Source of the DNA: Klenkia sp.
GTDB taxonomy: Bacteria > Actinomycetota > Actinomycetes > Mycobacteriales > Geodermatophilaceae
Assembly: GCA_025966215.1 (NCBI GenBank)
Contig: JAOPVM010000463.1
Location: 1-25,122, forward strand
Length of the DNA stretch: 25,122 nucleotides
Direction of reading: 5' to 3'
Positions 7,419-14,833 of this stretch are shown here, in pieces (positions within the stretch are counted from its first letter, which is position 1; every line of letters starts with the position of its first letter). The position numbers and the translations under genes are program-made. Below the pieces are notes generated by a model. It was not told the origin of the DNA. It did not search any database and was given only the letters and a program-made list of their open reading frames with translations.

Positions 7419-7466
7419 CGCGCACTGCGCACTGCCCCGCAGAGGACACCACCGGCGCGCCGGGCG

Positions 7467-8726
7467 CTACGCGACGCGCAGGTCTGCAGCCGGGAAGGGC
7501 GGGCGCTCGTCGAGTCGCACACTCAACCTGCCGGCCAGCCGCCAGGCCCGGGCGGTCACGTCCCGGTCGGACTCGGTGACCAGGTTGCCCATCACCCGCA
7601 GCGCCACGGTCATCAGCGCCCGCGACCGCATCCCCACCGGTCCGGCGGCCGGCAGCAGCCGCGGCACGGTGAGCAGGCCGGCGAGCCGCCGGGCGATGGA
7701 GAACGCCTCCCCGTAGTGCCGTCGCAGCGTCGCCGGCCAGGCCAGCGTCCTGTCGTCCTCGTCGAGCAGGCCGGCCAGGGTGCGACCGGTCTCCATGCCG
7801 TAGTCGATCCCCTCGCCGTTGAGCGGGTTCACGCACCCGGCGGCGTCCCCGATCAGCGCCCAGTTGCGCCCGGCCACCCCGGAGACCGCGCCACCCATCG
7901 GCAGCAGCGCCGAGGCCTTGGCCCGCACGTCGCCCGACAGCTGCCACTCCTCACGACGCTGCTCGGCGTAGAAGTCCAGCAGGGGCTTGAGCTGCACGCC
8001 CGCCGGGCGCTTGGCCGTGGCCAGCGTGCCGACGCCGATGTTCACCTCACCCGAGGACAGCGGGAAGACCCAGCCGTACCCGGACAGCAGCTCGTCCTGG
8101 GTGCCGCGCAGCTCGAGGTGGCTGGAGATCCACGGGTCGTCGCTGCGGCCGCTGGTCACGTAACCGCGCGCGGCCACCCCGTAGGCGGTCTCCCGGTGCC
8201 ACTCCCGGCCGAGCACCCGGCCCAGCGGGGACCGGACCCCGTCGGCGACCACGAGCCGGCGGCAGCGCACGGTGCTCACCGAGCCGTCGCCGCGGGTGAA
8301 GTCCACCGCGGTCACCCGGTCGCCGTCCCGGTGCACGTCGACGGCGCGGGCGTCCTCGACACCGGTGGCCCCGTCGTCGAGGGCGACCTGCCGGATCCGG
8401 GCGTCCAGCTCGGTGCGCGGGACCGCGCCACCGTGGTCGGGCAGCGATCCCCCGGGCCACGGCAGCAGCAGCTCCTGCCCGAAGCCGGCCGCGCGCAGGC
8501 CCTTGTTGGTGCCGTGCGAGCGCACCCACTCGCCCAGTCCGAGGTGGTCGAGCTCGGCGATGGCGCGCGGGGTCAGCCCGTCACCGCAGGTCTTGTCCCG
8601 CGGGAACACCGCGGCGTCGGCCAGCACCACGTCGTGCCCGGCCCGGGCGGCCCAGGCGGCGGCAGCAGCGCCTGCCGGGCCGGCGCCCACCACCAGGACG
8701 TCGGTGCTCTCGGGGGTCGTCACCAC
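7467..8726 (-). CDS. Geranylgeranyl reductase family FAD-dependent oxidoreductase
   Basis: The 419-residue protein opens with the FAD-binding Rossmann motif DVLVVGAGPAGAAAA and the family motif FPRDKTCGDGLTP, and later has GDAAGCVNPLNGEGIDYGME, the second FAD contact typical of the geranylgeranyl reductase/MenJ group. Such enzymes saturate double bonds in prenyl chains; in mycobacteria a relative (MenJ) reduces the menaquinone side chain, while others act on polyprenyl phosphates or geranylgeranyl lipids. The exact substrate cannot be fixed from sequence. GTG 8726 is preferred to GTG 8723 because AGGGA lies 7 nt upstream of the former. It follows 26 nt after a small ORF on the same strand. 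Reductase chemistry would fit a menaquinone-using actinobacterium. Confidence 0.9.
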   Translation of the reverse strand: MVTTPESTDVLVVGAGPAGAAAAAWAARAGHDVVLADAAVFPRDKTCGDGLTPRAIAELDHLGLGEWVRSHGTNKGLRAAGFGQELLLPWPGGSLPDHGGAVPRTELDARIRQVALDDGATGVEDARAVDVHRDGDRVTAVDFTRGDGSVSTVRCRRLVVADGVRSPLGRVLGREWHRETAYGVAARGYVTSGRSDDPWISSHLELRGTQDELLSGYGWVFPLSSGEVNIGVGTLATAKRPAGVQLKPLLDFYAEQRREEWQLSGDVRAKASALLPMGGAVSGVAGRNWALIGDAAGCVNPLNGEGIDYGMETGRTLAGLLDEDDRTLAWPATLRRHYGEAFSIARRLAGLLTVPRLLPAAGPVGMRSRALMTVALRVMGNLVTESDRDVTARAWRLAGRLSVRLDERPPFPAADLRVA

Positions 8727-8752
8727 CCCAGTGTCCCTGGTGTGCAGGCGGG

Positions 8753-8941
8753 TCAGCCGACGAGCGGGAACCGCCCGGCCGCGGCACCGAGGGCCGCCCG
8801 GTCGGCGTCGTCCAGCGGTGCCCGTCCGGTCCCCCGCAGCGCTGCCGTGCGGTCGTCCCAGCTCGCCGGGAACGGCCCGCCGTGCAGGCCCACCAGCACC
8901 CGGCGGACCTCGGCCACCGGTCCGGCCACCGGCCCCGGCAT
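8753..8941 (-). CDS. Small unrecognised protein upstream of the flavoprotein
   Basis: A 62-residue ORF runs from ATG 8941 to a TGA at 8753. Nearly every codon ends in G or C and the alternative frames lack this pattern, so it looks coding. The composition is soluble and amphipathic: a first half EVRRVLVGLHGGPFPASWDDR and a second half with DDADRAALGAAAGRF. An in-frame TGA lies four codons before the ATG. No ribosome site is obvious. It is on the same strand as, and 26 nt ahead of, the geranylgeranyl reductase, so the two may be cotranscribed. No family is recognised. The adjoining 8942-9108 holds no gene that I can support. Confidence 0.45.
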   Translation of the reverse strand: MPGPVAGPVAEVRRVLVGLHGGPFPASWDDRTAALRGTGRAPLDDADRAALGAAAGRFPLVG

Positions 8942-9108
8942 GGGGGTCGCTCATGACGACCACCCTGGCACCGCCGTGCGTGATCAGCCCACGCTCGGTC
9001 CGCGGCCCCGGGCCTCCTCGACGGACTCCACGCACCGACCAGGCCAGCGCCTCGGAGCGGGCCTGTCTGCGCTCTGGGCGAACCGGCGTCTGCAGCTCGC
9101 GGTGAGGG

Positions 9109-9663
9109 TCAGCCGGCGTCGGTGGTCTCCGGGTCGGCGGGGGCGTTCTGCCCCTCGTCGGGCTCCCGCTCCTTGCGCCGCAGCAACAGGCTGGTGATCC
9201 CCAGGAGCAGGACCAGCACTCCGAGGACGCCGATGACCACCATCCGGTCGGCGAACCCGTCCGTGCCGACCACGCTCGCCGCCTCGATGCTGAGCACCAC
9301 GATCTCCTTGATCGAGGCGATGATCCCGACCAGCAGGAACGGCTCGGCGATCAGCTCGCGCTTCTCCACCGTCGTCCGGACGGCGAACAGCAGCTCGACC
9401 ACGATGAACACCAGCAGCAGGACGTCGAGCAGCTCGAGCACCGGCGTCTGGGAGAAGTCGCTCACCAGCGAGTACGTGGTCTTCCCGGCCAGGGCGAGCA
9501 GCACGAGGGCGATCAGGACGAGGAAGAGTGCGATCCCCGCGTAGACGACGTTCTCGGCGAACTCCAGCACCCGGGTGCCGGCCCGACCGAAGCCCGGGGG
9601 CCGGTCGTCGTCGCGGGTGCTGCTGCTGTGCTCCGGCTGTGCCACGCCGAGATCATCGGGCAC
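9109..9663 (-). CDS. PsiE-like membrane protein
   Basis: The 184-residue protein has a charged N-terminus (about 1-34), four hydrophobic helices (about 37-58, 70-92, 105-128 and 138-160) and a charged tail ending in acidic residues. The segment RTTVEKRELIAEPFLLVGII followed by ASIKEIVVLSIE is characteristic of the phosphate-starvation-inducible PsiE family (PF06146). Function in the family is poorly known; regulation by phosphate is established only for some members. The start chosen is GTG 9663; an in-frame GTG at residue 7 is possible. It begins 16 nt after the stop of the small Rv1083-like gene, so it is probably the third gene of the mca operon. Confidence 0.85.
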   Translation of the reverse strand: MPDDLGVAQPEHSSSTRDDDRPPGFGRAGTRVLEFAENVVYAGIALFLVLIALVLLALAGKTTYSLVSDFSQTPVLELLDVLLLVFIVVELLFAVRTTVEKRELIAEPFLLVGIIASIKEIVVLSIEAASVVGTDGFADRMVVIGVLGVLVLLLGITSLLLRRKEREPDEGQNAPADPETTDAG

Positions 9664-9679
9664 CGCGGCCCCGACTGCC

Positions 9680-10003
9680 TCAGGAGGTGGTACGGGGTCC
9701 CTCGTCGGGGTCCTCGGGGCGCGGTGGCTCGATCGCCAGCGGCCGGCGACGCAGCGTCTCCAGCAGCTCCTCGCCGGGGCGACGCTCCTCGAAGAGCTCC
9801 GAGGCGTCGTCGGGGACGACGACCGGGGCCTCCTCGGGCTCGAAGCTGCGCGGCAGCCGCTTGAGGTGCTTGCCCATCGAACGACCCAGCAACAGGATCG
9901 CGACGAGCAGCACGACGACCAGCAGCAGGCCGAACGGCCCGGACTTGCCGACGTCCTCGGGCAGCTGCTCGTTCGCCGCCAGCACCAGCATCGCGCCGGT
10001 CAT
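9680..10003 (-). CDS. Single-pass membrane protein, Rv1083-like
   Basis: A 107-residue protein has one N-terminal membrane helix (about 24-40, GLLLVVVLLVAILLL), then a conserved stretch RSMGKHLKRLPRSF, and a long acidic and basic cytoplasmic tail. Its ATG at 10003 overlaps the mca stop in an ATGA arrangement, so translation is coupled. This matches the arrangement I recall in M. tuberculosis, where Rv1083 directly follows mca (Rv1082). A partner role for mca at the membrane is possible but not shown. Confidence 0.85.
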   Translation of the reverse strand: MTGAMLVLAANEQLPEDVGKSGPFGLLLVVVLLVAILLLGRSMGKHLKRLPRSFEPEEAPVVVPDDASELFEERRPGEELLETLRRRPLAIEPPRPEDPDEGPRTTS

Positions 10004-10887
10004 CGGACCCCCACCTCGCTGCGGATCCCGGCGAACAGGTCGTCCTCGGGGGTCGGGCTGTCGACCAGGGAGCGGGCCAGCTCGTAGTCCTCGGTGGGCC
10101 AGGTGGCCCGCTGCAGGTCCATCGGGGTGGCGAACCAGCGCCCGGTCGGGTCGATCTGGGTCGCGTGCGCGATCAGGGCCCGGTCGCGCTGCTCGAAGTA
10201 CTCACCGCACGGCACCTTCGTGGTCACCCGGTGCGAGATGTCCTTGGCCGGGTCCCACGTCGAGAGCATCTCGCCGTAGGGGTACTCCAGCCCGGCTGCG
10301 AGCAGCGCCTCGTGCAGCGCCGTCGTGCGGGGGAAGGTGAAGCTCATGTGGTAGTAGAGCTTGCTCGGCTGCCACGGCTCCCCCAGCTCGGGGTAGCGGT
10401 CCGGGTCACCGGCTGCCTCGAAGGCCAGCACCGAGATCTCGTGGGTCTTGATGTGGTCGGGGTGCGGGTAGCCGCCGCGCTCGTCGTAGGTGGTGACCAC
10501 CTGCGGCTTGAACCGTCGGATCAGCGCGACCAGCGGGGCCGCGGCCTCCTCGACGGGCACCAGGGCGAAGCAGCCCTCGGGCAGCGGCGGGAGCGGGTCG
10601 CCCTCGGGCAGCCCGGAGTCCACGAAGCCCAGCCACTCCTGGCTGACGCCGAGGACCTCACGGGCCGCGGCCATCTCCTCGGAGCGGATCTGCGGGAGCC
10701 GCTCCCAGACCTCAGGGCGGTCCATCGCGGGGTTCAGCACCGACCCCCGCTCGCCTCCGGTACAGGTGGCGACCAGGACGTCGACGCCCTCGCTCACGTA
10801 CTTGGCCATGGTGGCCGCACCCTTGCTGGACTCGTCGTCAGGGTGGGCGTGCACCGCGAGCAGGCGCAGCTGGTCCGGGTCCGTCAC
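10000..10887 (-). CDS. mca: Mycothiol S-conjugate amidase
   Basis: The 295-residue enzyme hydrolyses mycothiol S-conjugates to a mercapturic acid (exported) and GlcN-Ins (recycled to mycothiol), a detoxification step in the cytoplasm. The zinc motif is AHPDDES with H15, D17 and D18, and a second metal-binding stretch GYPHPDHIKTHE follows near the middle. The segments TGGERGSVLNPAMD, WLGFVDSGLPEGD and SKLYYH fit Mca rather than the paralogue MshB. The GTG start at 10887 precedes the first strand by seven residues; longer in-frame upstream sequence lacks family features. Mca is diagnostic of mycothiol-producing actinobacteria. It heads an operon with the Rv1083-like and probably the PsiE-like genes, and is divergent from greA. 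Confidence 0.95.
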   Translation of the reverse strand: MTDPDQLRLLAVHAHPDDESSKGAATMAKYVSEGVDVLVATCTGGERGSVLNPAMDRPEVWERLPQIRSEEMAAAREVLGVSQEWLGFVDSGLPEGDPLPPLPEGCFALVPVEEAAAPLVALIRRFKPQVVTTYDERGGYPHPDHIKTHEISVLAFEAAGDPDRYPELGEPWQPSKLYYHMSFTFPRTTALHEALLAAGLEYPYGEMLSTWDPAKDISHRVTTKVPCGEYFEQRDRALIAHATQIDPTGRWFATPMDLQRATWPTEDYELARSLVDSPTPEDDLFAGIRSEVGVR

Positions 10888-11004
10888 GCCCCCATGGTCC
10901 CACCAGGCGCGGGCGGACGACGGGGACCCCGCCCACACCCCCTCGGGGGCCCTGGACGGTCTCGCAACCACGCGCTGCGCGTGCGGGACCGGCGTGTCCG
11001 GTGT

Positions 11005-11010
11005 TAGGTT
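11005..11010 (+). promoter_or_regulatory. Predicted -10 element of the greA promoter
   Basis: TAGGTT matches TANNNT. A transcript start about 7 nt downstream would leave a leader of roughly 55 nt before GTG 11073. No clear -35 is visible. Confidence 0.5.
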
Positions 11011-11012
11011 GG

Positions 11013-11069
11013 CCGATCACGCGGCCGCTCCCTGATCGGGGGGCGGCTCTTCGAGTTACAGGAGCCGTC
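11013..11069 (+). promoter_or_regulatory. greA leader with two potential hairpins and a covered ribosome site
   Basis: Hairpin 1 pairs CCGATCA (11013-11019) with TGATCGG (11033-11039). Hairpin 2 pairs 11042-11049 (GGCGGCTC) with 11062-11069 (GAGCCGTC), eight pairs including one G-U. The AGGAG ribosome site (11060-11064) is ideally placed 8 nt before GTG 11073, and its last three bases fall in the second stem. This could damp translation of greA. Confidence 0.45.
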
Positions 11070-11072
11070 ATC

Positions 11073-11576
11073 GTGTCCACCACTGACCAGCAGGACCAGG
11101 GCGTCTGGCTGACCCAGGAGGCCCACGACCGGCTCAAGGGCGAACTCGACGGGCTCATCGCCGGACGCACCGCGATGGCCGCCGAGATCAACGCTCGCCG
11201 GGAAGAGGGCGACCTCAAGGAGAACGGCGGGTACCACGCCGCCAAGGACGAGCAGGGCAAGCAGGAGGGCCGGATCCGTCAGCTGACCGACCTGTTGCGC
11301 AAGGCCCGGGTCGGGGAGCCGCCGACGACGGCCACCGACGCCGCGGTGGGAACCGTCATCACCATCGCCTTCGACGGCGACGAGGACGACACCGAGAAGT
11401 TCCTGCTGGGCTCCCGGGAGATCGCCGGGACCACCGGGGTCTCGGTCTACTCCCCCGAGTCGGCCCTGGGCTCGGCCATCCTCGGTGCCTCCCCGGGCGC
11501 GACGGTCACCTACCAGGCGCCCAACGGCAAGGACATCACCGTGAAGGTGCTGGCCGTCGAGCCGTTCGTCCCCTGA
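11073..11576 (+). CDS. greA: Transcription elongation factor GreA
   Basis: The 167-residue protein is the expected size. An N-terminal antiparallel coiled coil (about 12-80) carries the acidic tip EEGDLKENGGYHAA, with D47 and E50 as the residues that place magnesium in the RNA polymerase active site to stimulate cleavage of backtracked transcripts. The C-terminal FKBP-like domain begins near residue 85 and ends with VKVLAVEPFVP. The start at GTG 11073 is fixed by AGGAG 8 nt upstream; the 24-codon in-frame extension to 11001 overlaps the promoter. It is followed after 5 nt by the RNHCP gene. In M. tuberculosis greA (Rv1080c) is likewise near mca. Confidence 0.96.
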   Translation: MSTTDQQDQGVWLTQEAHDRLKGELDGLIAGRTAMAAEINARREEGDLKENGGYHAAKDEQGKQEGRIRQLTDLLRKARVGEPPTTATDAAVGTVITIAFDGDEDDTEKFLLGSREIAGTTGVSVYSPESALGSAILGASPGATVTYQAPNGKDITVKVLAVEPFVP

Positions 11577-11581
11577 GCCCG

Positions 11582-11914
11582 GTGGCCGTTCCCCGGGCCC
11601 GGTCTCGCCGGGCGGAGAACACCGACTTCGTCTGCGGGCACTGTGCGGTGCTCGTCCCGGCCACCACCGACGGCCACTACCGCAACCACTGCCCGTTCTG
11701 CCTGTGGTCGCTGCACGTCGACGACCTGCCCGGCGACCGCGCCTCGCAGTGCCGGCAGCTCATGGAACCGGTCGGTCTGGTGGAGAAGTCCGGCAAGGGC
11801 TGGCAGGTGGTGCACCGCTGCACGGCGTGTGGGCACCACCAGCCCAACCGCCTCGTGCGGGACGGCGCCTCCCCCGACGACCTGGACCTGGTGCTGTCGC
11901 TGCCCTGGATCTGA
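11582..11914 (+). CDS. RNHCP-domain zinc-binding protein
   Basis: The 110-residue protein contains the sequence RNHCPFCLWSLH (34-45) that names the RNHCP domain (PF12647). Likely zinc ligands are two CxxC pairs, C18/C21 and C37/C40, plus a third pair C80/C83 followed by two His (CTACGHH). The N-terminus is basic (PRARSRR). The family has no established function; compact multi-CxxC proteins of this kind often bind nucleic acid or ribosomal components, but that is only inference. GTG 11582 lies 5 nt after the greA stop, so the two are almost certainly cotranscribed. It converges on the M3 peptidase with 2 nt between stops. Confidence 0.88.
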   Translation: MAVPRARSRRAENTDFVCGHCAVLVPATTDGHYRNHCPFCLWSLHVDDLPGDRASQCRQLMEPVGLVEKSGKGWQVVHRCTACGHHQPNRLVRDGASPDDLDLVLSLPWI

Positions 11915-11916
11915 GG

Positions 11917-13995
11917 TCAGCCCAGGCCGCGGCGGCGCAGCAGCGGGCCGGTGTCGGCGTCGCGGCCGACGACGTCCCGGAAGGCCCCCAGCGGGTCGAC
12001 CGAACCTCCGCGGGCCAGCAGCTTGGTGCGGAACACGTCGCCGTTGGCCCGGGTCAGCCCGCCGTTGGCCTTGAACCACTCGACGGTGTCGGCGTCGAGC
12101 ACCTCGGACCAGATGTAGGAGTAGTAGCCGGCCGAGTAGCCCCCGGCGAACACGTGCTGGAAGTACGTGGTCCGGTACCGCGGGGGCACCAGGGCCGATG
12201 CCACCCCGGCCGCCTCCAGCGCGGCGGCCTCGAAGGCCAGCGGGTCCTCGACCACGGTGTCCGGGCCGATCCGGTGCCAGGCCTGGTCCAGCAGGGTCGC
12301 GGCGAGGTACTCCAGCGTCCCGTGCCCCTCGCCCCACAGCGACGCCGCGTCGATCGCGGCGAGCACCTCGCGGCCCAGCGGCTCGTCGGTCTCGGTGTGC
12401 CGGGCGTAGTGGTCCAGGACCTCGGGCCACAACGCCCACATCTCGTTGACCTGGCTGGGGAACTCCACGAAGTCCCGCGGCACGCTGGTCCCGCTGAACC
12501 GCGGGTAGGTGACCGCCGAGCTCAGCCCGTGCAGGGTGTGCCCGAACTCGTGGAAGAGCGTGGTCACCTCCTCCAGGGTCAGCAGGGTGGGCTGTCCGGC
12601 GGCGGCCCGGGTGACGTTGAGGACGTTGAAGACCACCGGGGTGGTGCCCAGCAGCCGGGACTGGCTGACGAAGGAGCTCATCCACGCCCCGCCGCGCTTG
12701 CCGTCCCGGGCGAAGAAGTCGCCCAGGTACAGCCCGACCTCCTCCCCCGCGGCGTCGGTGACCTCCCAGACCCGCACGTCGGGGTGGTAGGCGAGCAGGT
12801 CCGGACGCGGGGTGAAGGAGTACCCGTAGAGCAGCCGGGCAGCGTGGAAGACGCCGTCGACGAGCACCCGGTCCAGCTCGAACCACGGTCGCAGCGCCGC
12901 ACTGTCCACCGCGTACCGCTCGGACCGGACCCGCTCGGAGTAGAACGACCAGTCCCAGGCTGCCAGCTCGACCCCGTCGGCGGCGGCCAGCTCGGCCAGC
13001 ACCTCGCCCTCGGCGCGGGCGTTGGCCACGGCCGGGGGCACCAGGGTGCCCAGCAGTTCGTCGACCGCGGCCGAGGTCTTCGCGGTCTGGTCGGCGGCGA
13101 TCAGGTCGGCGTGGGTGGGGAAGCCCAGCAGCCGGGCCCGCAGCGCCCGCAGGTGGGCGATCTCGGCGGCGACCGGGCCGTTGTCGTGCTCCCCGGAGGA
13201 CGCCCGGCCGATCGAGGCCTCGTGCAGCCGGCGGCGCAGCTCCCGGTCGCGCAGCTTGGCCATCGCCGGCTGCCCGCTGGGCAGCACCAGGGTGAGCAGG
13301 AAGCCCTCCCGGCCCCGCTCGGCCGCGGCCACCGCGGCGGCCTCGACCTCGGCGTCGCTGAGCCCGGCGAGCGCGGCCGGGTCCTCCACCACCACGGCCG
13401 CGGCCTCGGTGGCCACCACCAGGTTCTGCCCGAACGTGGTCGACAGCTCCGACAGCCGCAGGTTCAGCGCCCGCAGCTCGTCCCGGCCGGCCTCGTCCAG
13501 CTGGGCGCCGGCCAGCACGAAGTCCAGGTGGTACCGCTCGACCAGCCGGACGGACTCGGCATCCAGGTCGTGCCCGCCGGCGGCGACGGCACGGTGCACC
13601 GCGTCGATCCGGGCGAAGAGCTCCGGGTCCAGCCGGAGGGCGTCGGAGTGCGCAGCGGCCAGCGGGGCGATCTCCCGCTCGATCTCCCTCAGCCGGTCCG
13701 ACGAGTTCGAGGACGCCAGGGCGTAGAAGACCGCCTGGGCCCGGTCGAGCAGCGCACCGGACCGCTCCAGGGCGACCACGGTGTCCTCGAACGTCGGCTC
13801 CCCGGCGCGAGCGGTGATCGCCTGCACCTCGGCCCGCTGCTCGGCCATCCCGGCCAGCAGCGCCTCCCGACAGTGCTCGAGGCTCAGGTCGGCGAACGGC
13901 GGCAGCCCGTGCGGCAGCGTCGAGGGCTGCGCGAGCGGGTTGTCCACGGACAGCGAGGCGGAGGGACGGGCGGCGTCGGGCTGCTGATCGGTCAT
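11917..13995 (-). CDS. M3 family oligopeptidase / peptidyl-dipeptidase (Dcp-like)
   Basis: The 692-residue zinc metallopeptidase has the usual M3 length. The catalytic motif HEFGH is at 482-486 (TTLFHEFGHTLHGLSS), with the third zinc ligand probably in the downstream FVEFPSQVNE. The C-terminus has the conserved FAGGYSAGYYSYIW segment, which shapes the substrate cleft and is typical of peptidyl-dipeptidase Dcp. No signal peptide is visible; it should act in the cytoplasm on short peptides. The start is ATG 13995. It begins 31 nt after the ABC permease stop on the same strand, so it may be read from the exporter transcript as well as from its own promoter. Thimet-type oligopeptidase is the alternative name. 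Confidence 0.94.
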   Translation of the reverse strand: MTDQQPDAARPSASLSVDNPLAQPSTLPHGLPPFADLSLEHCREALLAGMAEQRAEVQAITARAGEPTFEDTVVALERSGALLDRAQAVFYALASSNSSDRLREIEREIAPLAAAHSDALRLDPELFARIDAVHRAVAAGGHDLDAESVRLVERYHLDFVLAGAQLDEAGRDELRALNLRLSELSTTFGQNLVVATEAAAVVVEDPAALAGLSDAEVEAAAVAAAERGREGFLLTLVLPSGQPAMAKLRDRELRRRLHEASIGRASSGEHDNGPVAAEIAHLRALRARLLGFPTHADLIAADQTAKTSAAVDELLGTLVPPAVANARAEGEVLAELAAADGVELAAWDWSFYSERVRSERYAVDSAALRPWFELDRVLVDGVFHAARLLYGYSFTPRPDLLAYHPDVRVWEVTDAAGEEVGLYLGDFFARDGKRGGAWMSSFVSQSRLLGTTPVVFNVLNVTRAAAGQPTLLTLEEVTTLFHEFGHTLHGLSSAVTYPRFSGTSVPRDFVEFPSQVNEMWALWPEVLDHYARHTETDEPLGREVLAAIDAASLWGEGHGTLEYLAATLLDQAWHRIGPDTVVEDPLAFEAAALEAAGVASALVPPRYRTTYFQHVFAGGYSAGYYSYIWSEVLDADTVEWFKANGGLTRANGDVFRTKLLARGGSVDPLGAFRDVVGRDADTGPLLRRRGLG

Positions 13996-14026
13996 CGGGA
14001 CCCATCATCGTCGCCGCCCGGCCCGC

Positions 14027-14833
14027 TCACCGGGTGGAGGTCTTCAGGTAGGCCCGCACGGCCAGCGGGACGAAGACGGCGAGGATGACCGCGGCCCAGA
14101 TGACGGTGTAGAGCACCGGGTTCTGCAGGGCCCAGGCGTCGGGCACCGGTGCGCTGGCCGGTTGGTTGCCGAACAGCTCGCGGGCGGCCTGGACGACCGA
14201 GGAGACCGGGTTCCACTCGGCGAAGGTGCGCAGCACCGAGGGGAAGCTCTCCAGCGGCACGAAGGTGTTGGCCACGAACGTGAGCGGGAAGATCACGATG
14301 AAGCTGGCGTTGTTGACCACCTCGGGGGTGCGGACGAGCAGCCCGACGAGGGCCATCATCCAGCTGACCGCGAAGGCGAAGAGCAGCAGCAGGAGGAACC
14401 CGCCGATCGCCTCGGGCACCGAGCTGGTGATCCGCCAGCCCACCACCAGCCCGGTGAGCGCCATCACCACGATGGAGATGGCGTTGAGCCCCAGGTCGGC
14501 CACGGTGCGCCCGATGAGCACCGCGGCGCGGGACATCGGCAGCGACCGGAACCGGTCGATGAGGCCCTTCTGCAGGTCCTCGGCGATGCTCGCCCCGGTG
14601 GTGGTCGACCCGAAGACCACGGTCTGGGCGAAGATCCCCGGCAGCAGGAACTCGGCGTAGGTGATGCCGTCGGGCAGGTTGATCGCGCCGCCGAAGACGT
14701 AGCGGAACAGCAGCACGAACATGATCGGCGACAGGGTGGCGAAGACGATCAGATCGGGCACCCGCTTGACCTTGATCAGGTTGCGGCGGGTGATGACCAG
14801 GCTGTCGGAGACGGTGTGCGACAGGGAGCTCAT
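14027..14833 (-). CDS. ABC-2 type exporter permease (DrrB-like)
   Basis: The 268-residue protein has six predicted membrane helices, with the first near 28-48 (LIVFATLSPIMFVLLFRYVF) and the last near the C-terminus (VLYTVIWAAVILAVFVPLAV). The cytoplasmic segment EDLQKGLIDRFRSLPMSRAA is the coupling element seen in daunorubicin-resistance DrrB proteins. ATG 14833 overlaps the ATPase stop (ATGA), so the pair is translationally coupled and should assemble as a heterotetramer exporting a hydrophobic compound. The substrate cannot be deduced. It is intact, unlike the second exporter relic at 2616-3730. Confidence 0.93.
   Translation of the reverse strand: MSSLSHTVSDSLVITRRNLIKVKRVPDLIVFATLSPIMFVLLFRYVFGGAINLPDGITYAEFLLPGIFAQTVVFGSTTTGASIAEDLQKGLIDRFRSLPMSRAAVLIGRTVADLGLNAISIVVMALTGLVVGWRITSSVPEAIGGFLLLLLFAFAVSWMMALVGLLVRTPEVVNNASFIVIFPLTFVANTFVPLESFPSVLRTFAEWNPVSSVVQAARELFGNQPASAPVPDAWALQNPVLYTVIWAAVILAVFVPLAVRAYLKTSTR

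Noticed and set aside
7023..9197. A 724-codon plus-strand frame
   Set aside because: It is antisense to the flavoprotein and the relics, with no domain and biased composition.
11510..14088. Very long open frames on both strands across the M3 peptidase (832 and 794 codons)
   Set aside because: The peptidase frame has full catalytic motifs; the others are Arg/Gly/Ala/Pro-rich shadows without motifs.
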